64,000 nucleotides of DNA from Mangrovimonas futianensis (GTDB taxonomy: Bacteria > Bacteroidota > Bacteroidia > Flavobacteriales > Flavobacteriaceae), in NCBI RefSeq assembly GCF_021245805.1, contig NZ_JAJJNF010000002.1:62001-126000 (forward strand), given 5' to 3'. Position numbers and translations under genes: made by a program. Positions within the stretch are counted from its first letter, which is position 1, and each line of letters starts with the position of its first letter. Below the pieces are notes generated by a model. The model did not search any database. It was not told where the DNA came from and saw only the letters and a list, made by a program, of their open reading frames with translations. Positions 35,135 to 43,756 of the stretch are shown piece by piece.

Positions 35135-36982
35135 ATGTGTGGAATTGTTGGTTACTTAGGACACCGTGAAGCTTACCCCATAGTAATGGAAGGCCTGAAG
35201 CGTTTAGAATACCGAGGTTATGACAGCGCTGGTATTGCTTTATTTGATGGTACCGATTTAAACGTCTGTAAAACCAAAGGTAAAGTAGTTGATTTAGAAG
35301 ATCGTGTTTCAAAAGAAATCCCAAGTACAGGAAAATTAGCGATAGGGCACACTAGATGGGCAACCCACGGGGAACCCAATGATGTTAATGCCCATCCACA
35401 TTATTCAAATTCTGGTGATTTAGTCATCATTCATAACGGGATAATTGAAAATTATGAGTCCCTTAAAAAGGAATTGATTTCAAGAGGATACCACTTTAAG
35501 TCAGATACTGACACAGAAGTTTTGGTAAACCTAATTGAAGATGTTAAGAAGCAAGAAAATGTCAAACTAGGAAAAGCTGTTCAAACAGCCCTTAACCAAG
35601 TTGTTGGTGCCTATGCCATTGCTGTTTTTGACAAAAACAGACCAGAAGAAATCGTTATTGCCAGACTTGGAAGTCCATTGGCTGTCGGAATTGGAGACAA
35701 CGAATTTTTTATTGCTAGTGATGCCTCTCCTTTCCTAGAGTATACCAAAAATGCCATTTATCTTGAAGACGAAGAAATGGCTATTGTACGTTTAGGTAAA
35801 GAAATAAAAGTACGCAAAATAAAAGATGATAGCCTAGTAGATCCCTATGTTCAAGAACTTCAAATGAATTTGGAGCAAATTGAAAAAGGAGGCTATGAGC
35901 ATTTTATGCTCAAAGAAATCTACGAGCAACCAAGTGCTATCTTAGATACCTTTAGAGGGCGACTTTTGACCGATGAGGCCATTATAAAAATGGCAGGAGT
36001 TGAGGACAACATGAAAAAATTCCTCAATGCCGAAAGAATCATCATAGTGGCATGTGGAACCTCTTGGCATGCGGGTATTGTAGCTGAATATATTTTTGAA
36101 GATTTAGCTAGAATTCCAGTAGAGGTTGAATATGCCTCTGAGTTTAGGTATCGCAATCCGGTCATATCAGAAAAAGATTTAATTATCGCTATTTCGCAAT
36201 CTGGAGAAACAGCAGATACCCTAGCCGCCATTAAATTGGCCAAATCTAAAGGAGCCTTTGTTTTTGGTGTGTGTAATGTGGTAGGCTCTTCTATTGCTAG
36301 AGAGACCAACGCTGGAGCATACACTCATGCTGGTCCTGAAATTGGGGTAGCCTCTACTAAAGCATTTACGACCCAAATTACCGTCTTAAGTTTAATGGCT
36401 TTAAGATTAGCTAGAGCTAAGGGCACCATATCGAGCAGTGACTTTAGGCGCTATCTATTTGAGCTGGAAGGCATTCCTTCTAAAGTGGAAAAAGCTTTGA
36501 CATCAGACGATTTAGTAAAAACCATTGCAGATATATATAAAGACTCTAGAAATTTCTTGTATTTAGGAAGAGGTTTTAATTTTCCAGTAGCTTTAGAGGG
36601 CGCCTTAAAACTTAAGGAAATTTCATACATCCATGCCGAAGGTTATCCAGCTGCGGAAATGAAACACGGTCCTATTGCATTGATCGATGAGCACATGCCA
36701 GTTGTGGTTATTGCTACTAAAAAGGGGCATTACGAAAAAATTGTAAGTAACATTCAGGAAATCAAATCTCGAAAAGGGAAAATAATTGGTATTGTTACTG
36801 AAGGGGATGTTCACGTAAAGGAATTAGCAGATCATGTTATCGAGGTTCCAGAAACATCAGAATTCCTTTCACCATTGGTAACAACTATTCCATTGCAACT
36901 TTTATCTTATCACATAGCAGTTATGCTTGGAAAAAATGTTGACCAGCCAAGAAATTTAGCTAAGTCAGTTACAGTCGAATAA
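35135..36982 (+). CDS. glmS: glutamine--fructose-6-phosphate aminotransferase (isomerizing)
   Basis: Makes glucosamine 6-phosphate, the entry to peptidoglycan and LPS amino sugars. The 615 residues have an N-terminal class II glutaminase domain (Cys2 nucleophile in MCGIVGYLG; HTRWATHGEP; IIHNGIIENY) and two SIS domains (ACGTSWHAGIVAEY near residue 305; SQSGETADTLAAI; GRGFNFPVALEGALKLKEISY), ending in the catalytic C-tail QPRNLAKSVTVE. Full length and intact. Last gene of its unit; a strong terminator follows at 37005-37035. Confidence 0.98.
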   Translation: MCGIVGYLGHREAYPIVMEGLKRLEYRGYDSAGIALFDGTDLNVCKTKGKVVDLEDRVSKEIPSTGKLAIGHTRWATHGEPNDVNAHPHYSNSGDLVIIHNGIIENYESLKKELISRGYHFKSDTDTEVLVNLIEDVKKQENVKLGKAVQTALNQVVGAYAIAVFDKNRPEEIVIARLGSPLAVGIGDNEFFIASDASPFLEYTKNAIYLEDEEMAIVRLGKEIKVRKIKDDSLVDPYVQELQMNLEQIEKGGYEHFMLKEIYEQPSAILDTFRGRLLTDEAIIKMAGVEDNMKKFLNAERIIIVACGTSWHAGIVAEYIFEDLARIPVEVEYASEFRYRNPVISEKDLIIAISQSGETADTLAAIKLAKSKGAFVFGVCNVVGSSIARETNAGAYTHAGPEIGVASTKAFTTQITVLSLMALRLARAKGTISSSDFRRYLFELEGIPSKVEKALTSDDLVKTIADIYKDSRNFLYLGRGFNFPVALEGALKLKEISYIHAEGYPAAEMKHGPIALIDEHMPVVVIATKKGHYEKIVSNIQEIKSRKGKIIGIVTEGDVHVKELADHVIEVPETSEFLSPLVTTIPLQLLSYHIAVMLGKNVDQPRNLAKSVTVE

Positions 36983-37004
36983 CTTACTGATTTTCAATTA
37001 TATA

Positions 37005-37035
37005 AAATCCCGAATTCTTCGGGATTTTTTTATTT
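37005..37035 (+). terminator. intrinsic terminator after glmS
   Basis: AAATCCCGAA pairs with TTCGGGATTT (10 bases, loop of 3), followed by a run of Ts. It lies 22 bases after the glmS stop codon. Confidence 0.9.
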
Positions 37036-37075
37036 TAAAGCCCTATCAAATAGTAAATAATCAAATTTAACATAT

Positions 37076-37120
37076 CTTTTTTGAGAAAATTTACTATGCA
37101 TGCATACTTTTTTGAGAAAA
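37076..37120 (+). repeat. direct repeat CTTTTTTGAGAAAA flanking the palindrome
   Basis: Two identical 14-base copies at 37076-37089 and 37107-37120, 31 bases apart start to start (about three helical turns). They enclose the TATGCATGCATA palindrome. They lie 67 to 111 bases upstream of the TonB receptor start. Confidence 0.5.
37095..37106. promoter_or_regulatory. 12-bp palindrome TATGCATGCATA, second copy
   Basis: Identical to 2129-2140. It lies 80 bases upstream of the receptor start codon, against 78 for the first copy, and is framed by the 14-base direct repeats. Confidence 0.42.
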
Positions 37121-37186
37121 ATGCATTATTTTGCCCCATATTTACATATATTGCTAATCGAATTAATCAAAAACCAAGACTCACAA

Positions 37187-39955
37187 ATGAAATCAATTCT
37201 ATCGATGTTTTTGTTGTTACTATGTTTTACAACATATTCTCAAACAACAATTTCAGGATCGGTTACGGACAATAATGGACAACCCATACCTGGAGCAAAT
37301 GTAGTGGTAATGGGAAGGTCTCAAGGAACGGCAACCGATTTTGACGGTCGTTTTACCTTTTCAGTAGAACAGGACCCTCCGTTTACAATCCAAGCAAGTA
37401 GCGTAGGATTCACTTCTGAAACCATGGAAATCACACAAAATAGTCAGGAAGTCAATTTTATCCTTGAAGAAGGAACTTCGTTGGATGAAGTTGTTATTTC
37501 TGCATCAAGGACTCCCGAAAGAATAAGGGAATCCCCAGTGACCATCGAAAGAATGGATCTCACTGAAATCAAGAATACAGCGTCGGCCTCCTTCTATGAT
37601 TCTGTTGAAAATTTAAAAGGTATTGACATAAACACCAATAGTTTAACTTTTAAATCGGTAAATGCTAGAGGATTTGCCACGTTTGCCAATTCAAGATTTA
37701 TGCAATTGGTGGATGGCATGGATAATTCATCGCCAGCCTTGAACTTCCCGATTGGAAATCTATTGGGGATGTCAGAATTAGATGTTAATTCGGTTGAATT
37801 ATTGCCTGGTGCCTCTTCTGCACTATATGGAGCAAATGCTTTCAATGGTATCATGTTCATGACCAGTAAGAATCCTTTTGAGCATTCTGGTATTAGTGTT
37901 TATGGCAAAACAGGGATGACTTCAAGTCAAAATGCCGGGGATAATACATATGTTGACGTGGGAATAAGAGCTGCTTATAAATTCAGTGAAAAATTTGCAG
38001 CTAAAGCATCTTTATCATTTTTAAATGGTACGGAATGGTATGCTACAGATTATAGAGACTTCAACAACCCAGGTTGGAACAGAAATGACCCTGGATATGA
38101 TGGATTAAATGTATACGGCGATGAAGTATCCACTACTTTAAATTTTGATGAAATTGCCGCTGGAGCACTTCCAATACCAGTAGCAACTAATTATGGTTCT
38201 TCAATGGTATCAAGGACTGGTTATAACGAAGTGGATTTAATGAATTACGATGCTGAAAGTTTAAAGGCTGACTTTGGACTATATTATAGACCTTGGGAAA
38301 ATGATTTCGAAATCATATGGAATTCCAAAATAGGTCGAGGAAGTACCATCTATCAAGGGGCCAATAGATATTCCATCAAAGATTTCTTAATGCAACAACA
38401 TAAGTTGGAAATAAGAAACAAGAACTTTTTTGTAAGGGGATACACTACCGCAGAAAAGGCGGGTAATTCATATGATTCTCGTTTCGCAGCGATTAATATG
38501 AACAGAGCATGGAAAGGAGACACCCAATGGTTTACCGATTATGCTGGTGCCTATTTGGGATATTTGGCGGGACAGGGTATTTTTGACCCAACTTCAGAGC
38601 AAGAAGCGGCAGCACATCTCGCAGCACGATCTGCAGCAGATACTGGAAGATTGATACCTGGAACGGATGCATTTAACAATACTTTCGACAGAGTTACTTC
38701 TGATCCTAACCTAGAAACTGGTGCCAAGTTTAAGGACAACTCCAAAATTTACCACGTGGATGCCAATTACAATTTAAGTCATTTAATTGATGTAGTTGAC
38801 ATCATGGTTGGAGGTTCTTACAGACAATATTCCTTAAATTCTGGAGGTACTATATACACAGACTATGATGGTTCTATTGATTATAATGAATATGGAGCCT
38901 ATGTTCAACTTCAGAAAAAATTATTAAGTGACCGATTAAAATTCACTGGGTCTGTTCGTTATGACAAATCAGAATTTTTTGATGGTTTCTTCTCTCCAAG
39001 AGTGTCTTTTGTTTATGCTGCAGATGAAGCTGAAAAGCACAACATTCGCGCTTCTTACCAAACAGGATTTAGAAATCCAACAACTCAAGATTTATTTATT
39101 GGTTTAAATGCAGGACGTGCCATATTGGTCGGTTCTTCTCCATCGAATCTAGACAGATATACAGCTACAAGCGCACCTTTAAGTACGAACGGTGCTGCCA
39201 TAGTAGGAGCTCCAAATGTACAGTTGAATGGAGGTGATGCTTATTCTAATGCATTTGACTTGGCATCTGTTAATGCTGGTAATCCAACAGCTATTAATGT
39301 GGGTCTAGTTAAACCGGAGAAAGTGACCGCTTATGAAGTGGGGTATCGTGGTATTGTAGAACGCGTCAATATTGATTTGAGTGTTTACTATAACCAATAT
39401 GAAGATTTTATTTCTAATAAAACGGTTCTAACTCCTTTATACGGACAAGCTGGAGATAATGGTTTATCCTTATTAGCATTACAAAATGGTGACTACCAAG
39501 CTTACCAAACCTATACAAATTCAACGGCAGATATCAATTCTTATGGTGCCTCTATTGGGTTTAATACCAAAGTATGGAATGGGTTTAATTTTGGTGTCAA
39601 CTATACCTATGCCAAATTGGATTTTGATGAAGCAAGCGACCCCGGATTTGAAACATCCTTCAATACCCCTGAACATAAAGTCAAAGCAAGTCTAGGCCAC
39701 AACGAATTGTTTAAAAATTTTGGTTTTAATGTGAATTGGAGATGGAATGACACCTACCTATGGCAATCATCCTTTGCTGATGCATATTTACCTGCAAGAA
39801 GTACAGTTGATGCCCAAATTAATTATACCATTCCAAGTATCAAATCAACTTTTAAATTAGGAGGCTCCAACATTTTGGGCTATGAATATGTAAGTGCTCC
39901 AGGTTCAGGAGCAGTAGGAGCTCTTTATTACATTTCTTGGACATTCAACAATTAA
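37187..39955 (+). CDS. TonB-dependent receptor paired with an SGNH lipoprotein
   Basis: Outer-membrane transporter of 922 residues. I start at ATG 37187, directly before signal peptide MKSILSMFLLLLCFTTYSQ; the frame to 37100 adds 29 unlikely residues. A carboxypeptidase-regulatory-like domain (ISGSVTDNNGQPIPGANVVV, about 22-105) precedes the plug (SASRTPERIRESPVTIERM, then LVDGMDNSSPAL and LLPGASSALYGANAFNGIM) and the beta-barrel. The protein ends in ISWTFNN. The next gene, 11 bases downstream, encodes an SGNH hydrolase-like lipoprotein, so the pair probably handles an esterified substrate. Its upstream palindrome matches that of the receptor at base 2050. Confidence 0.93.
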   Translation: MKSILSMFLLLLCFTTYSQTTISGSVTDNNGQPIPGANVVVMGRSQGTATDFDGRFTFSVEQDPPFTIQASSVGFTSETMEITQNSQEVNFILEEGTSLDEVVISASRTPERIRESPVTIERMDLTEIKNTASASFYDSVENLKGIDINTNSLTFKSVNARGFATFANSRFMQLVDGMDNSSPALNFPIGNLLGMSELDVNSVELLPGASSALYGANAFNGIMFMTSKNPFEHSGISVYGKTGMTSSQNAGDNTYVDVGIRAAYKFSEKFAAKASLSFLNGTEWYATDYRDFNNPGWNRNDPGYDGLNVYGDEVSTTLNFDEIAAGALPIPVATNYGSSMVSRTGYNEVDLMNYDAESLKADFGLYYRPWENDFEIIWNSKIGRGSTIYQGANRYSIKDFLMQQHKLEIRNKNFFVRGYTTAEKAGNSYDSRFAAINMNRAWKGDTQWFTDYAGAYLGYLAGQGIFDPTSEQEAAAHLAARSAADTGRLIPGTDAFNNTFDRVTSDPNLETGAKFKDNSKIYHVDANYNLSHLIDVVDIMVGGSYRQYSLNSGGTIYTDYDGSIDYNEYGAYVQLQKKLLSDRLKFTGSVRYDKSEFFDGFFSPRVSFVYAADEAEKHNIRASYQTGFRNPTTQDLFIGLNAGRAILVGSSPSNLDRYTATSAPLSTNGAAIVGAPNVQLNGGDAYSNAFDLASVNAGNPTAINVGLVKPEKVTAYEVGYRGIVERVNIDLSVYYNQYEDFISNKTVLTPLYGQAGDNGLSLLALQNGDYQAYQTYTNSTADINSYGASIGFNTKVWNGFNFGVNYTYAKLDFDEASDPGFETSFNTPEHKVKASLGHNELFKNFGFNVNWRWNDTYLWQSSFADAYLPARSTVDAQINYTIPSIKSTFKLGGSNILGYEYVSAPGSGAVGALYYISWTFNN

Positions 39956-39966
39956 AAAAACTGGTT

Positions 39967-41631
39967 ATGAAAATTAAATATATTTCTTTAATTCTAACTG
40001 CTTCACTTGCACTTTATGCCTGTGACAGTGATATAGACGCTCTTTCAGACCCTGTCAACAATGAGGTTGTAGAAGGGAATCCGGACATTCAATACAGTAG
40101 TGGATCGGCAGACTTTTCAACCTTTGTAAGTGTTGGAAATTCACTAACAGCAGGATACTCTGACAATTCCCTTTTTGCTATGGGACAAGAGGTATCCTTC
40201 CCAAACCTATTGGCTGGTCAATTTGCCTTGGCCGGAGGAGGAGATTTTACACAACCCTATATGAATGACGACATTGGAGGTCTTCTACTAGGAGGAAATC
40301 CGATTGCTTCTCCTAGAATGTTTTTCGATATCGCTACACAAACACCTTCAGTGGTTAGCGGTACGCCTTCTACTGAAGTATCAAATATTTTAAACGGTCC
40401 ATTCAACAACATGGGAGTTCCTGGAGCCAAAACATACCACTTGGTAGCTCCTGGCTATGGGAACCTTGCCAATTTAGCTGTTGGAGCTGCTAATCCTTAT
40501 TTTGTGAGAATGGCAACATCACCAAACACGACTGTTATAGCTGATGCCATGGCTATGAATCCAACCTTTTTCTCTCTTTGGATAGGAAATAATGACGTTT
40601 TGGGTTACGCCGCATCTGGTGGGTCTGGGACAGATCATAATGTGACTGGGAATTTAGACCCATCGACCTATGCTTCTAATGATATTACTAACTCCAATGT
40701 CTTTGCCCAAGTATACAATGGCTTGGTTCAAACCATGGTTTCAGGAGGTGCAGAAGGGGTCATTATGAATATTCCTGATGTGACTTCTACCCCATATTTC
40801 AATACCGTGCCATATGCGCCATTAGACCCAACCAATCCAGATTTTGGTCCGCAAATACCGACTCTAAATATGATCTTTGGCGCTTTAAATGGTGTTTTCA
40901 CTGCATTAGGCGAACCAGAAAGAGCCATTATATTCAATGAAAATGCAGCAAGTGCCATTGTCATCAAAGATGAAAATTTAACAGATATTTCAGCCTCTAT
41001 TGAATTTGCGTTGAACAGCAGTCCTACTTTTCCTGCTTTTATTGGTCAATTTGGTTTACCTCCAGAAGCAGCGCCACTTATCGCAAATATTTTAGGGCAA
41101 CAGTACGGACAATGTAGACAAGCCACTGCTGAAGACTTAGTTGTCTTAACGAGCAGTTCAGTTATTGGAACTCCAAACATGGCATCGGCAACCGCTTTGG
41201 CCACCCAATTGATTAATAATGGTATTCCAGCTGCCTCCGCCCAACAATTGGCAGGCATGTTTTCCTTAGAAGGAATTACCTATGCCATGGATGACCAATG
41301 GGTCCTTTTACCAGAAGAACAAGAAGATGTCAACAATGCTATTTCAGCCTTTAACAATATCATTGAAAATGCAGCGATGACCAACGATTTGGCATTTTTT
41401 GATGTCAATAGCTTTTTTACAGAAGTGGCCAACACTGGATATCAAGCTGGAAGTGCATTTATGACTGCAGATTACGTGACTGGAGGAACCTTTTCTTTAG
41501 ATGGAATTCACCCATCTCCAAGAGGTTATTCGGTAATTGCAAACAAAATTTTGGAAGTGATAAACGCCAAATACGGATCGAATATTCAAGGGGTTAATCC
41601 AGTAGATTTTACAGGAGTTTACATTCAGTAA
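39967..41631 (+). CDS. SGNH/GDSL-type hydrolase lipoprotein
   Basis: 554 residues from ATG 39967; the frame to 39937 overlaps the receptor. Signal peptide with lipobox ALYAC (Cys19). SGNH blocks are visible: VSVGNSLTAGYS (Ser59, block I, GNSL rather than GDSL), SLWIGNNDVLGYA (block III Asn) and SLDGIHPSPRGYSVIANKI (block V Asp and His, near residue 516). The catalytic set therefore looks complete. The protein is about twice as long as a minimal GDSL esterase because of inserts between blocks. It is coupled to the TonB receptor before it. Deacylation or deacetylation of the receptor's substrate at the cell surface is inference. Confidence 0.85.
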   Translation: MKIKYISLILTASLALYACDSDIDALSDPVNNEVVEGNPDIQYSSGSADFSTFVSVGNSLTAGYSDNSLFAMGQEVSFPNLLAGQFALAGGGDFTQPYMNDDIGGLLLGGNPIASPRMFFDIATQTPSVVSGTPSTEVSNILNGPFNNMGVPGAKTYHLVAPGYGNLANLAVGAANPYFVRMATSPNTTVIADAMAMNPTFFSLWIGNNDVLGYAASGGSGTDHNVTGNLDPSTYASNDITNSNVFAQVYNGLVQTMVSGGAEGVIMNIPDVTSTPYFNTVPYAPLDPTNPDFGPQIPTLNMIFGALNGVFTALGEPERAIIFNENAASAIVIKDENLTDISASIEFALNSSPTFPAFIGQFGLPPEAAPLIANILGQQYGQCRQATAEDLVVLTSSSVIGTPNMASATALATQLINNGIPAASAQQLAGMFSLEGITYAMDDQWVLLPEEQEDVNNAISAFNNIIENAAMTNDLAFFDVNSFFTEVANTGYQAGSAFMTADYVTGGTFSLDGIHPSPRGYSVIANKILEVINAKYGSNIQGVNPVDFTGVYIQ

Positions 41632-41650
41632 TCCAACACATTGCATAAAA

Positions 41651-41684
41651 AAAAGCGCCCCTTAAAAGTGGGCGTTTTTTTTTG
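41651..41684. terminator. intrinsic terminator after the SGNH lipoprotein gene
   Basis: CGCCC pairs with GGGCG, flanked by an A-run on one side and a T-run on the other, so the stem extends through A-T pairs and could work on both strands. It lies about 20 bases after the stop codon. Confidence 0.8.
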
Positions 41685-41729
41685 GCACCAAAAACCCTAA
41701 AAACATATTTTATATTAAATTAAAAAACA

Positions 41730-41737
41730 TATCTTTG
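41730..41737 (+). promoter_or_regulatory. atpD: Bacteroidota -7 promoter element of atpD
   Basis: TATCTTTG matches TAnnTTTG, 61 bases upstream of the atpD start. TTT instead of TTG stands at the 19-base position. Confidence 0.5.
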
Positions 41738-41798
41738 CAGCGCGAAAACCAGAGGCGTTTTCATTCAATTAAATTGCATAATATTAAATACATAAGTA

Positions 41799-43307
41799 AT
41801 GTCAAAAGTTACAGGTAAAGTTGCACAAATTGTAGGTCCAGTTATCGATGTTGAATTTGGTTCTGAGACTGCACTTCCAAAGATTTACGATTCATTAGAA
41901 ATTAGCAGACCAGACGGTTCCACATTAGTACTTGAAGTTCAATCTCACATTGGTGAGGATACTGTTCGTACTATTGCCATGGACTCTACCGATGGTTTGA
42001 GTAGAGGGACTGAAGTTATTGCAACAGGATCTCCTATCCAAATGCCAATTGGAGACGATGTTTACGGACGTCTTTTCAACGTAATGGGTGATGCCATCGA
42101 CGGACTAGGAAACTTACCAAAAACTGGAGACAACGGACTTCCAATTCACAGGGAAGCTCCTAAGTTTGAAGATTTATCAACTTCTACCGAAGTTTTATTT
42201 ACAGGTATTAAAGTAATCGATTTGATCGAGCCTTATGCAAAAGGAGGTAAAATTGGATTATTTGGTGGTGCCGGTGTAGGTAAAACGGTATTGATTCAGG
42301 AGTTGATTAACAATATTGCAAAAGGTCACGGTGGTTTATCAGTATTTGCTGGTGTAGGTGAAAGAACTCGTGAAGGAAATGACCTTTTAAGAGAGATGCT
42401 TGAGTCTGGAATTATCAAGTATGGTGATGACTTCATCCATTCTATGGAAGCCGGAGGATGGGATCTTCAAAAAGTAGATAAAGCCGTTATGAAAGACTCT
42501 AAAGCGACTTTCGTATTCGGACAGATGAATGAGCCACCAGGAGCACGTGCACGTGTTGCTTTGTCTGGTTTGACTATTGCTGAGTACTTCCGTGATGGAG
42601 CTGGAGACGGACAAGGAAAAGACGTACTTTTCTTCGTTGATAACATCTTCCGTTTTACACAGGCTGGTTCTGAGGTATCTGCACTTCTAGGTCGTATGCC
42701 ATCTGCGGTAGGTTACCAACCAACTTTAGCAACAGAAATGGGTGCGATGCAAGAGCGTATTACTTCTACCAAAAGAGGTTCTATTACATCAGTACAAGCG
42801 GTTTATGTACCTGCGGATGACTTAACGGATCCAGCGCCTGCAACAACCTTTGCTCACTTGGATGCTACAACCGTATTGTCTCGTAAAATTGCTGAGCTAG
42901 GTATTTATCCAGCGGTAGACCCGTTAGATTCTACTTCTAGAATTTTGACTGCAGACATTTTAGGAAAAGAGCACTATGACTGTGCACAAAGAGTAAAAGA
43001 GTTATTACAACGCTATAAAGAATTACAAGACATTATTGCCATCTTAGGTATGGAAGAATTATCTGAAGAAGATAAATTGGCCGTATCAAGAGCAAGACGT
43101 GTACAACGTTTCTTATCACAACCTTTCCACGTAGCTGAGCAGTTTACTGGTATTCCTGGAGTTTTGGTAGATATTAAAGATACCATCAAAGGTTTCAACA
43201 TGATTATGGACGGTGCATTAGATCACCTACCTGAAGCAGCTTTCAACCTTAAAGGAACTATTGAAGATGCTATTGAAGCTGGAGAGAAAATGTTAGCGGA
43301 AGCGTAA
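41799..43307 (+). CDS. atpD: F1 ATP synthase subunit beta
   Basis: Catalytic subunit of the F1 head. The 502 residues include the P-loop GGAGVGKTVLIQ (about 154-165), catalytic Glu segment GVGERTREGNDL, the DELSEED-equivalent EELSEEDKLAVSRARR and the F1 signature PAVDPLDSTSR. Codon use looks ribosomal-protein-like, which suggests high expression. Only atpC follows; the other F-type genes are not in the window, in line with the split arrangement of many Bacteroidota. A 78-base spacer made mainly of heptanucleotide repeats separates it from atpC. Confidence 0.99.
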   Translation: MSKVTGKVAQIVGPVIDVEFGSETALPKIYDSLEISRPDGSTLVLEVQSHIGEDTVRTIAMDSTDGLSRGTEVIATGSPIQMPIGDDVYGRLFNVMGDAIDGLGNLPKTGDNGLPIHREAPKFEDLSTSTEVLFTGIKVIDLIEPYAKGGKIGLFGGAGVGKTVLIQELINNIAKGHGGLSVFAGVGERTREGNDLLREMLESGIIKYGDDFIHSMEAGGWDLQKVDKAVMKDSKATFVFGQMNEPPGARARVALSGLTIAEYFRDGAGDGQGKDVLFFVDNIFRFTQAGSEVSALLGRMPSAVGYQPTLATEMGAMQERITSTKRGSITSVQAVYVPADDLTDPAPATTFAHLDATTVLSRKIAELGIYPAVDPLDSTSRILTADILGKEHYDCAQRVKELLQRYKELQDIIAILGMEELSEEDKLAVSRARRVQRFLSQPFHVAEQFTGIPGVLVDIKDTIKGFNMIMDGALDHLPEAAFNLKGTIEDAIEAGEKMLAEA

Positions 43308-43310
43308 AAC

Positions 43311-43338
43311 AGTAAGCAGTATGCCGTATGCAGTTGGC
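43311..43338. repeat. heptanucleotide array 1, four units like AGTATGC
   Basis: Four consecutive 7-base units: AGTAAGC, AGTATGC, CGTATGC, AGTTGGC. They begin 4 bases after the atpD stop codon. Confidence 0.7.
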
Positions 43339-43347
43339 TTTAATCCA

Positions 43348-43382
43348 CTAATTACTAATTACTGATTACTAAATACTAAGAA
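43348..43382. repeat. heptanucleotide array 2, units of CTAATTA
   Basis: Consecutive 7-base units: CTAATTA, CTAATTA, CTGATTA, CTAAATA and a partial CTAAGAA, ending 3 bases before the atpC start codon. Confidence 0.75.
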
Positions 43383-43385
43383 ACT

Positions 43386-43670
43386 ATGTATTTAGAAATT
43401 GTATCACCAGAAGCCACCATTTTCAGTTCAGAAGTTGATTCTGTGGTTGTGCCTGGAGCTATGGGAGAGTTTCAAATGTTAAATAACCACGCACCTATTG
43501 TGTCGTTATTGAAAGAAGGAACCATTAAGATTCATACGCATTCCGATAGTAAATTGGTTTATGATGAACTGCATGGGTCTTTGGTACCAGAAGACAAACT
43601 TTTAAAACTTAAAATCAACTCTGGCACTTTAGAAATGAAAGATAATAAAGCCATTATTTTAGTCGAGTAA
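43386..43670 (+). CDS. atpC: F1 ATP synthase subunit epsilon (short form)
   Basis: 94 residues covering only the N-terminal beta-sandwich domain of epsilon: MYLEIVSPEATIFSSEVDSVVVPGAMGEFQ (given in part: LEIVSPEATIF, VPGAMGEFQMLNNHAPIVS). The two C-terminal helices, which inhibit ATPase activity in E. coli (about 138 residues), are missing. This is usual in Bacteroidota. It is the second gene of atpD-atpC and is followed by a strong terminator. Confidence 0.94.
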   Translation: MYLEIVSPEATIFSSEVDSVVVPGAMGEFQMLNNHAPIVSLLKEGTIKIHTHSDSKLVYDELHGSLVPEDKLLKLKINSGTLEMKDNKAIILVE

Positions 43671-43692
43671 GCTTTATTTCGCTATAATTTTT

Positions 43693-43728
43693 AAAACCGT
43701 AAAGTTTTTCTTTACGGTTTTTTTATTT
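43693..43728 (+). terminator. intrinsic terminator after atpC
   Basis: AAAACCGTAAAG pairs with CTTTACGGTTTT (12 bases, loop of 5), followed by TTTATTTT. It lies 22 bases after the atpC stop codon. Confidence 0.92.
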
Positions 43729-43756
43729 TAGCCAGAACCAAACAAATCAACTAGCC

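Noticed and set aside
37100..37186. Longer N-terminus of the second TonB receptor
   Set aside because: Would place 29 residues before an obvious signal peptide and run through the operator-like repeats.
37005..37186. Possible riboswitch upstream of the second TonB receptor
   Set aside because: Only the glmS terminator and short repeats are present; no conserved cobalamin or other aptamer core was recognisable.
43308..43385. CRISPR-like array
   Set aside because: The repeats are contiguous 7-mers with no spacers and no cas genes nearby.
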